DNA of 5,832 nt from the NCBI GenBank assembly GCA_023433185.1, contig JAEZEN010000559.1, forward strand, positions 1 through 5,832. The letters are read 5' to 3'. This DNA is from Pseudomonadota bacterium (lineage in GTDB: Bacteria > Pseudomonadota > Alphaproteobacteria > Rhizobiales > Kaistiaceae). Of the stretch, positions 1 to 5,832 are shown in pieces (position 1 is the first letter of the stretch; each line of letters starts with the position of its first letter). The notes under the pieces were generated by a model, which saw only the letters and a program-made list of their open reading frames with translations, was not told the DNA's origin and ran no database searches. The translations under genes were made by a program, and so were the position numbers.

Positions 1-648
1 GTCACCGTCAGCCGCCAGACGATCCCCGCCTTCACCCTCGACCGCTTCGTCTCGACCGAGGCGGTGGCGGCGGCCAGGGCCGAACTGGGGCCGGCGATCG
101 AGCGCCAGGCCGGCGTCCGGCTGACCCTCACCGACTTCTTCCTCCAGGCGCTCGCCGATACGCTCGCCCACAATCCGGTGATGCTGCAGCGCTTCGCCGA
201 TGCGGGCGGCCGGCCGGGAGCGGTCCGCGACGGAACCATCGACGTTGGCCTGGTGGTTGCCGTCGAGGGCGGCATGATGATCCCGGTGCTGGCCGATCTC
301 GGCGGCCGTTCCCTCGCCGAAATCGGCATGGCGCGGCGCGACGCCGTCCAGCGCGTCCGCTCCGGCCGGCTGGTCAAGGGGGACGGTGCGCCGGTGGCGA
401 TCGCTCTCTCCAATCTGGCCCGTGGCGGTGCCGACCGCTTCGAGGCGATCATCGGGCCGGGCCAGTCCTCGGTGCTGGCGGTCGGCCGCGAGCACGATGC
501 GGTGGTGGCGCGGGGCGGCGTCCCGGTGGTGATCACCGGCGTCCACCTGACGCTATCGGTAGATCATCGCCTCATCGACGGCCTGGTTGGAGCGACGTTC
601 CTCGGCGAGCTCGCCGATCGCATCGCGTTCGGCCCCTGGCAGGGGTGA
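1..648 (+). CDS. 2-oxoacid dehydrogenase E2-type acyltransferase, C-terminal catalytic part (5' partial)
   Basis: The frame is open from base 1, so only the last 215 residues are visible and any lipoyl and E1/E3-binding domains lie upstream of the window. A GTG at 64 is an internal Val, not a start, because the frame before it already reads family-like sequence (SRQTIPAFTLDRFV). The fragment matches the trimeric acyltransferase domain of E2 proteins of pyruvate, 2-oxoglutarate, branched-chain or acetoin dehydrogenase complexes, which move an acyl group from lipoyl-lysine to CoA. The hallmark SVDHRLIDG is at 556-582, with catalytic His at 565-567 and Asp at 577-579. The stretch IDVGLVVAVEGGMMIPVL fits the conserved core strands. 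Two usually conserved spots diverge: SNLG-x-FG reads SNLARGG, and NPPQ reads GPGQ. Which complex it serves cannot be told without the E1/E3 neighbours. It converges with the toxin-antitoxin genes, with 72 nt between the stops. Confidence 0.88.
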   Translation, partial: VTVSRQTIPAFTLDRFVSTEAVAAARAELGPAIERQAGVRLTLTDFFLQALADTLAHNPVMLQRFADAGGRPGAVRDGTIDVGLVVAVEGGMMIPVLADLGGRSLAEIGMARRDAVQRVRSGRLVKGDGAPVAIALSNLARGGADRFEAIIGPGQSSVLAVGREHDAVVARGGVPVVITGVHLTLSVDHRLIDGLVGATFLGELADRIAFGPWQG

Positions 649-720
649 TGGGTCGTCTTTGCACTGCTCCGCGCCGGGTTGATAGGGATCGCGCGTTTCG
701 ACCCGCCGGGCCGCGCCCTG

Positions 721-978
721 TCACGACCCGATCAGGCGGTCGTACTCCGCCGTGGGAGCCGATCCAGAACCAGACAAGCCCTTCCTCCGCTTCGACCGCG
801 AGCGCACGGTGGCGGAGGCCGACTCGCACTGACCAGAAACGGCCGACCTTCTTGAGATGAAGAGAGGGTGCCGCGGATCGCGCCTCAGGACATCGAACGA
901 TTGGTCGGCGAGCGCGCGCACCGACGCGGGAAGCACATCGTAAGCGTCCCAGAACCGGCGGGTCGCGAAGTGCTTCAC
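721..978 (-). pseudogene. RelE/ParE-like toxin gene with two compensating 1-nt frameshifts
   Basis: The GTG start overlaps the antitoxin stop by four bases (GTGA, 978-975), as in many type II toxin-antitoxin operons, and there is no Shine-Dalgarno before it, so translation is probably coupled. The first 38 codons read MKHFATRRFWDAYDVLPASV... to DPRHP, the N-terminus of a small RelE/ParE-superfamily toxin. After about 867 the familiar sequence continues in the next frame as SLHLKKVGRFWSVRVGLRHR and then AVEAEEGLVWFWIGSH. At about 751 it returns to the first frame as AEYDRLIGS and stop. This implies one base lost in the C run (minus strand) at 866-868 and one G gained at 750-751. The first frame stays open throughout and gives 85 residues, but its middle 38 are scrambled. 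Repaired, the protein would also be 85 residues, a normal toxin length. The well-kept middle segment suggests recent mutation or sequencing error. Toxins of this superfamily cleave mRNA or inhibit gyrase; which applies here is unknown. Confidence 0.75.
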
Positions 979-1175
979 AAGTGGCGCGTGCGGCCGCCGC
1001 GAAGGTCGGCCAGTGCTTCGTCGGCCAAGCGGTCCAGCCGCCCGGCCGCAATGTCGCGCTCGATCTTCGCGTCGAACCGCTCTGCGTCAAACGCCTCGAA
1101 CCATGCGCGGAAACGCGACAGTTCCTCGGGAGCAAGCTCGGAGACGGCCTTCTCGATATCCTCGACCTTGGTCAT
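975..1175 (-). CDS. Small antitoxin-like protein, partner of the RelE/ParE-like toxin
   Basis: This 66-residue acidic protein starts at ATG 1175 with MTKVEDIEKAVSELAPEEL and is rich in Glu, Asp and Ala. It probably forms two or three amphipathic helices (about residues 4-13, 16-29 and 32-58). I see no clear ribbon-helix-helix or HTH motif, so it may be a RelE-partner type that mainly wraps the toxin. The antitoxin role is inferred from its position immediately upstream of the toxin, the 4-nt overlap of the genes, its size and its acidic character. No convincing Shine-Dalgarno precedes the ATG. Instead the stop of a 22-codon ORF overlaps it (ATGA, 1175-1172), so initiation may be coupled to that ORF. 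If the toxin is truly broken, this antitoxin would be an orphan. Confidence 0.75.
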   Translation of the reverse strand: MTKVEDIEKAVSELAPEELSRFRAWFEAFDAERFDAKIERDIAAGRLDRLADEALADLRGGRTRHL

Positions 1176-1240
1176 GGCGGAATGACTATCACAAGGGAGC
1201 GCAATTGGCTCTTGGCTTCGTTCAGGGTGGCCACCCGCAC
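1172..1240 (-). other. 22-codon ORF overlapping the antitoxin start; possible Phd-like remnant or leader peptide
   Basis: Reading leftwards from GTG 1240, this frame encodes VRVATLNEAKSQLRSLV followed by VIVIPP and a TGA whose first two bases are the TG of the antitoxin ATG. The N-terminal pattern (short strand, then xEAKxxLxxLV) resembles the start of Phd/YefM antitoxins. The rest of such a protein (normally about 70-90 residues) is missing, so this may be a fused remnant. It may instead be a real leader peptide whose translation delivers ribosomes to the antitoxin start. A purine-rich stretch (GGACGGAAGC on the minus strand) lies just upstream. Chance resemblance in a 22-codon stretch cannot be excluded. 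Confidence 0.3.
1225..1236. promoter_or_regulatory. Perfect 12-bp palindrome upstream of the antitoxin gene, candidate operator
   Basis: GGGTGGCCACCC is a perfect palindrome centred 55 bases upstream of the antitoxin ATG, in the 120-nt gap between the ATPase stop and the antitoxin start. Toxin-antitoxin operons are commonly autorepressed at palindromes near the promoter, which makes this the best operator candidate here. No clear sigma-70 promoter hexamers are visible around it. A perfect 12-mer palindrome is not rare in GC-rich DNA, so the call is weak. Confidence 0.25.
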
Positions 1241-1245
1241 TGCTT

Positions 1246-1260
1246 CCGTCCGAAGGACGG
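1246..1260 (-). terminator. Hairpin downstream of the ABC operon, weak terminator candidate
   Basis: CCGTCC and GGACGG form a perfect 6-bp stem around a 3-nt loop (TTC on the minus strand), 35 nt after the ATPase stop codon. It sits between the transport operon and the toxin-antitoxin genes, both transcribed leftwards. The U tract of an intrinsic terminator is absent: the bases after the stem are AAGCAG. It may only slow polymerase or protect the 3' end, or it may belong to the toxin-antitoxin leader. Confidence 0.25.
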
Positions 1261-1295
1261 CCGGGCTGCTCAGGTCGCCGTCAGGGAGAGCCGAC

Positions 1296-2803
<1,508 letters not shown>

Positions 2804-2807
<4 letters not shown>

Positions 2808-3838
2808 CCGGCCCTCCGCTTGCGGATGTGGGTGAGCCCGAGGTCGAGGGCCACGGCGCCGATGGTGACCGCGCCGAGGAAGATCTGCTGGACGTGCGGC
2901 CCGGGCGACAGGATCGACAGGCCGAGCTGCAGCTCGGCGAGGAGCAGCGCGCCGCCGAGCGTGCCGATCACCGTGCCCTTGCCGCCGGCGAGGCTCGCGC
3001 CGCCGATGATCACCGCGGCGAAGACCGGGAAGGTGAAGCTGAGGCCGGTGTTGGGCTGGCTGGTCTGGATGAAGGAGAAGTCGAGGATGCCGGCCGTGGC
3101 GGCGAGCGTCCCGCAGAGCACGAAGGCGAGGACCTTGTACTTCCGCACCGGCAGCCGGGCGAGCTCGGCGGCGCGCGGGTTGCCGCCGATCGCCATCAGG
3201 CGGAAGCCGAACAGCGAGCGGTGGAGAAGGAAGGCGACGACCAGCGCGATACCGATCATCCACACCACCTCGAGCGACAGGCGGAACGCGCCGACGCTCT
3301 GCGTCAGGCCGACGAAGAAGTCGATCTGCTCCTTGGGGATCGTGGTGCCCGGCGGCGGGTAGACCGGGTTGAAGGTGGCGGTGTTCGAGACCCAGAGACT
3401 GATGCCGTAGAGGAGGTTGTAGCTGCCGAGGGTGACGATGAATGACGGGATCCGAAGGCTCGTGACCAGAAGGCCGTTGAAGAGGCCGACCGCGGCGCCG
3501 ATCAGGATCGCGAGCGGGATCGCGGCGTAGACGGGGATGCCGCCGAAGATCCACATCACGGCGAGCGCGTTGACCGCAAGCCCGTAGGTGGCGCCGAAGG
3601 AGAGGTCGATCTCGCCCACCACGATCACCAGGGTCAGGCCGAGCGCCATGATCGCCACCGAGCTCATCGAGCGCAGCACCGAGGCGCCCATGTTGAGGTT
3701 GGCGACGTTGGGATTGATGGCGATGAAGACGACCGCCACGATCACAATCGCCGCGAGCAGCCCGCCCATCCGGAGGGCGAGGTCGATGCCCGCATTGGCG
3801 GCGGAGCCGCGCGCCTGGGCCGGATCGGCGCTGGTCAT
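2804..3838 (-). CDS. Sugar ABC transporter permease, RbsC/AraH type
   Basis: This 344-residue inner-membrane protein is of the BPD_transp_2 class, which forms the channel of ribose-type importers, typically as a homodimer. Hydrophobic segments lie at about 24-42, 58-75, 83-97, 103-126, 132-150, 190-206, 236-256, 268-284, 289-310 and 318-334. Two family signatures are visible: EIDLSFG (76-82, matching GIDLSVG in RbsC) and the glycine-rich GGASLAGGKGTVIGTLGGA (279-297) near the C-terminus. Length is close to the family norm of about 320-350. ATG 3838 is chosen; a weak AGGTAA Shine-Dalgarno lies at 3850-3845. It follows the binding-protein gene by 84 nt and overlaps the ATPase gene by 4 nt. Confidence 0.94.
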
Positions 3839-3880
3839 GCTCGGTTACCTGTCGACGGTTCGCAATCTGGTATCGAAAGC

Positions 3881-3904
3881 GGGGCGCCCGACGCCGGGCG
3901 CCCC
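3881..3904 (-). terminator. Strong intercistronic hairpin between binding-protein and permease genes
   Basis: The arms GGGGCGCCCG (3881-3890) and CGGGCGCCCC (3895-3904) pair perfectly over 10 bp, all G-C, around a 4-nt loop. The hairpin lies 18 nt after the binding-protein stop codon and 42 nt before the permease ATG. On the minus strand the stem is followed by GCTTTCGATA, a very short T run, so full termination is unlikely. Similar elements between binding-protein and membrane-component genes of other importers block 3' exonucleases or cause partial termination, giving more binding protein than permease. That role here is inferred from position and structure. Confidence 0.65.
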
Positions 3905-3922
3905 AGTCGGTCGGTCGCGGGC

Positions 3923-5032
3923 CTATTGCTGGCCCATCGTGTTGTTGAGTTCCTCTCGCGCCTGGGGCACGTCGGCGAGGAACACCGCCTTGAGGGTCTG
4001 GGTGTTGGGCAGGATCTCGCCGTTCTTGAAGAGCGCCGCGCAGGCGACCGCGCCGAAACCGGCCTGGTCCGGCCAGCGCTGGTCGAACTGGGCGATCTGG
4101 ATGCCCTTCTCGATGGCATCGAGCTGGCCGTGCGAGGAATTCCAGCCCACGGTGAAGACCTGGCCGGTCATGCCGAGGCTCTCGATGGCGCGCGCCGCAT
4201 GCTCGGCCCCGATGTCGACGTTCTGGATCATGTCGACATTGGGGTTTGCGGTGAGGAACGAGCGGTAGATCTCGTAGGCCTGTCCCGGCTCGTAGGAGGT
4301 GTTGAGGCCGTTCGCCTCGGTGGTTATGAACTCGGCGTCGGGGATCGCCGCCTTGATCGTCTCGACGAAGCTCTTCATGCGCCCCTGGGCCCACTCCTGC
4401 GTGGGATCGCCGCCGGACACCGCGAAGACCTTGAGGTCCTTGTCGTTCTCCTCCATCCACTGGAGCACCGCTTCGGCCACGTACTTGCCTTCCTGGAGCG
4501 GCACCTGGGTGAAGCGCGTGAACTCCTTGCCGTGCGAGGGAACGCCGGCCGTGAACACCGGGATGCCGTCGTCGATCATCCGGTTGGTGATCGCGGTCAG
4601 CGAGTTGGAATCGACCGGCTCGATGCCGATGCAGTCGACCTCGCCCGCGGCGAGCTTCGCCTCGATCTGGGCGACCTGCTGGTTGGCGTCGTTCTGGACG
4701 GGGGCGATCGCCGCGCAGTCCATCGGGTAGAGCTGCTGCGCCATCTTGCAGCCCATCTCGAACCCGGCGGCATATTGCGGCGAGAAGAGCGGGATGCCCG
4801 AGGCCTGGTAGGAGAAGACGTAGTTGATCTTCTCGCCGTTCCGGACCTTCTCGGCGATGCGGTCGGCGAGGGTGAACGTTCCCCACTCGCGCTCGAAGGC
4901 GAAAGGCGCACCTTCGACCTTCTCGCCGGTGAGGGGGATCTGCGTGTCCTTGAATTCCTGGGCCGATGCGGCGCAGGCAAGCGCGATCGCGCCGGCTGCA
5001 CCGAGAAGCAAGGTTCGACGGAAATGACGCAT
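3923..5032 (-). CDS. Periplasmic sugar-binding protein of an ABC importer (Peripla_BP_4 type)
   Basis: This 369-residue protein is the probable soluble receptor of the importer. It starts with a typical signal peptide: basic MRHFRR, a hydrophobic core to about residue 19, and an ASA-Q cleavage site after residue 24. Cys20 is present, but Ala at the -3 position makes a lipobox unlikely. The mature protein has the two-lobed pattern of ribose/galactose-type receptors: INYVFSYQASGIPLFSPQYA (69-88), CIGIEPVDSNSL (134-145), then PVFTAGVPSHG (158-168) and VFAVSGGDPTQEWAQGR (202-218). It is about 70 residues longer than E. coli RbsB, with an extra N-terminal stretch of about 40 residues. Cys95 and Cys106 could form a periplasmic disulfide. 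ATG 5032 has an excellent Shine-Dalgarno (TGGAGG). The ligand cannot be read from sequence; the neighbouring enolase-superfamily enzyme suggests a sugar or sugar acid. Confidence 0.92.
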   Translation of the reverse strand: MRHFRRTLLLGAAGAIALACAASAQEFKDTQIPLTGEKVEGAPFAFEREWGTFTLADRIAEKVRNGEKINYVFSYQASGIPLFSPQYAAGFEMGCKMAQQLYPMDCAAIAPVQNDANQQVAQIEAKLAAGEVDCIGIEPVDSNSLTAITNRMIDDGIPVFTAGVPSHGKEFTRFTQVPLQEGKYVAEAVLQWMEENDKDLKVFAVSGGDPTQEWAQGRMKSFVETIKAAIPDAEFITTEANGLNTSYEPGQAYEIYRSFLTANPNVDMIQNVDIGAEHAARAIESLGMTGQVFTVGWNSSHGQLDAIEKGIQIAQFDQRWPDQAGFGAVACAALFKNGEILPNTQTLKAVFLADVPQAREELNNTMGQQ

Positions 5033-5040
5033 TGTTGTTT

Positions 5041-5046
5041 CCTCCA
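5041..5046 (-). promoter_or_regulatory. Strong ribosome binding site of the binding-protein gene
   Basis: TGGAGG on the minus strand, followed by an A-rich AAACAACA spacer, ends 8 nt before ATG 5032. It is the best Shine-Dalgarno in the window and fixes this start. It also fits the need for high expression of the receptor relative to the permease, which has only a weak site. Confidence 0.7.
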
Positions 5047-5060
5047 GTTCGGGCGTTTGC

Positions 5061-5077
5061 CGGCGGATCCTCCGCCG
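5061..5077 (-). other. Small hairpin between the enolase-superfamily gene and the binding-protein gene
   Basis: CGGCGGA (5061-5067) and TCCGCCG (5071-5077) form a 7-bp stem with a 3-nt loop, 22 nt after the stop of the upstream gene and 15 nt before the next Shine-Dalgarno. No T run follows on the minus strand, so it is not a standard terminator. The whole 67-nt gap shows no recognisable sigma-70 promoter, which supports co-transcription of the two genes. The hairpin may mark a processing site or have no function. Confidence 0.3.
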
Positions 5078-5099
5078 CCGGGTGACGGATGACCGGTGC

Positions 5100-5832
5100 T
5101 CAGAGCGTCCCGAGCACCTTCTCGCTGCGGTAGCCTTCGATGACCTCCTCGATAACCTCGATGCCGAGGCCCGGCCCGGTGGGCGGGTAGACCCACCCGT
5201 CCTTCTGCTCGAAGGGCCGGGTGACGAGGTCGTGCTGCATCGGGTTGCGGATCGGCTTGAACTCGAAGAGCTTGGCCGAAGGCGTGTTGAAGGAGATGGC
5301 GAGGCTCGCCGCCGTCACGATCGCCGCCGACCAGGCATGGGCGTTGGCCTGCCGGCGGTGGAACTCGCAGCGCTCGGTCACCTTCTTGAAGCCGGTGATG
5401 CCTTCGGCCCGGCCGGGATCGACGCCGACCACGTCGACGGTGCCGGTGGCGAGCACTCGCTCGAACTGCTCGAGCGTCCACTCGCGCTCGCCATAGGCGA
5501 TGCGGGTGGTGGTCTTGGCGCGGAGGTTGGCGTAGCCCTCGGGGTCCCAGGCGCCGAGCGGCTCCTCGATCCAGGCGAGGTTATACTCTTCCATCGCCTT
5601 CGCCCGGCGGACCGCGTCGGTCACGTCCCATTTGATCGCGATGCCGTTGTCGATCATCAGCATCCGGTTCGGGCCGAGCACCTCGCGCATCGCCTTGACG
5701 TAGGCGACGTCGCGGTCGTGCTCGTAGCCGAGGCGGGCATTGCCGCGCTTGCCGAAGCCGGTCTTCAAACCCTGGTAGCCGCTCTCCATCCACCCGGCGG
5801 TCTCGTCCGCCATCTCCTCGATTGACTCGTAG
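5100..5832 (-). CDS. Mandelate racemase/muconate lactonizing enzyme family protein (enolase superfamily), 5' partial
   Basis: The frame is open to the right edge (first visible residues YESIEEMADE), so about 243 C-terminal residues are seen; the missing part should be the N-terminal capping domain and first barrel strand. The ATG at 5813 is internal. Counting from that Met, the TIM-barrel active site shows metal ligands Asp55 (MLMIDNG), Glu83 (WIEEPLG) and Glu109 (YGEREW), and a His-Asp dyad from His159 (NAHAWSAAI) and Asp132 (VDPGRAEGITG). Lys17 in GLKTGFG matches the first Lys of the KxK motif of mandelate racemase, but the second Lys is Gly19. Enzymes of this group take a proton alpha to a carboxylate and mostly dehydrate, cycloisomerise or epimerise sugar acids. 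Linkage to a sugar importer supports a sugar-acid dehydratase or cycloisomerase; the exact substrate is unknown. Confidence 0.9.
   Translation of the reverse strand, partial: YESIEEMADETAGWMESGYQGLKTGFGKRGNARLGYEHDRDVAYVKAMREVLGPNRMLMIDNGIAIKWDVTDAVRRAKAMEEYNLAWIEEPLGAWDPEGYANLRAKTTTRIAYGEREWTLEQFERVLATGTVDVVGVDPGRAEGITGFKKVTERCEFHRRQANAHAWSAAIVTAASLAISFNTPSAKLFEFKPIRNPMQHDLVTRPFEQKDGWVYPPTGPGLGIEVIEEVIEGYRSEKVLGTL

Noticed and set aside
676..704. Imperfect inverted repeat GGGTTGA/TCGACCC in the convergent gap between E2 and toxin stops
   Set aside because: Seven pairs including a G-U, a 15-nt loop and no T run: too weak to call a terminator. Nothing else was seen in this 72-nt gap.
2808..4886. 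Long minus-strand open frame upstream of and continuous with the ATPase frame, which would make a 1196-residue protein
   Set aside because: The part before 2807 is Arg/Pro/Gly-rich and lies out of frame over the well-recognised permease and binding-protein genes. It is open only because stops are rare in high-GC DNA.
3926..5092. 388-codon plus-strand frame opposite the binding-protein gene
   Set aside because: The composition is typical of an antisense shadow (many Leu, Gly, Asp, Arg) with no domain. The opposite strand has a signal peptide, a Shine-Dalgarno and family motifs.
5033..5099. Possible promoter in the gap before the binding-protein gene
   Set aside because: No -10/-35 pair could be recognised; the gap is short and GC-rich and is explained by a hairpin and a Shine-Dalgarno within one operon.
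5082..5825. 247-codon plus-strand frame opposite the enolase-superfamily gene
   Set aside because: An antisense shadow with no motifs, whereas the minus strand shows the metal ligands and catalytic residues of a known family.

Overview
The window is GC-rich, with a strong G/C bias at codon third positions that opens long spurious frames on both strands. Gene content suggests an alphaproteobacterium, perhaps of the Hyphomicrobiales (Rhizobiales) type. That is inferred from base composition and protein style only; no rRNA or other marker is present.

Layout. Bases 1-648 (+) hold the C-terminal catalytic part of a 2-oxoacid dehydrogenase E2-type acyltransferase whose 5' end lies outside the window. 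Everything else lies on the minus strand. Converging on the E2 gene is a small toxin-antitoxin pair: a 66-residue antitoxin-like protein (975-1175) overlaps by 4 nt a RelE/ParE-like toxin (721-978) whose frame is disturbed by two compensating 1-nt indels. A 22-codon ORF with an N-terminus resembling Phd/YefM antitoxins overlaps the antitoxin start (1172-1240). From the right edge leftwards runs a probable sugar or sugar-acid catabolic operon: a mandelate racemase/muconate lactonizing enzyme (5100-5832, 5' end cut by the window edge), a periplasmic sugar-binding protein (3923-5032), an RbsC-type permease (2804-3838) and an RbsA-type tandem ATPase (1296-2807).

How it works together. The binding protein would capture a sugar-like ligand in the periplasm. 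The permease, presumably as a homodimer, and the double-domain ATPase would import it, and the enolase-superfamily enzyme would act on the sugar acid derived from it. The permease and ATPase genes overlap by 4 nt (GTGA), so they are probably translationally coupled. A perfect 10-bp hairpin between the binding-protein and permease genes fits the common arrangement in which the binding protein is made in excess of the membrane components.

Most of the window is ordinary transport and catabolism. The points worth a second look are the doubly frameshifted toxin, the Phd-like mini-ORF overlapping the antitoxin start, the intercistronic hairpin, the strongly asymmetric ATPase sites, the Lys-to-Gly change in the enolase-superfamily active site, and divergent conserved motifs in the E2 fragment. 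I see no CRISPR array, tRNA, rRNA, insertion sequence or clearly undescribed system.
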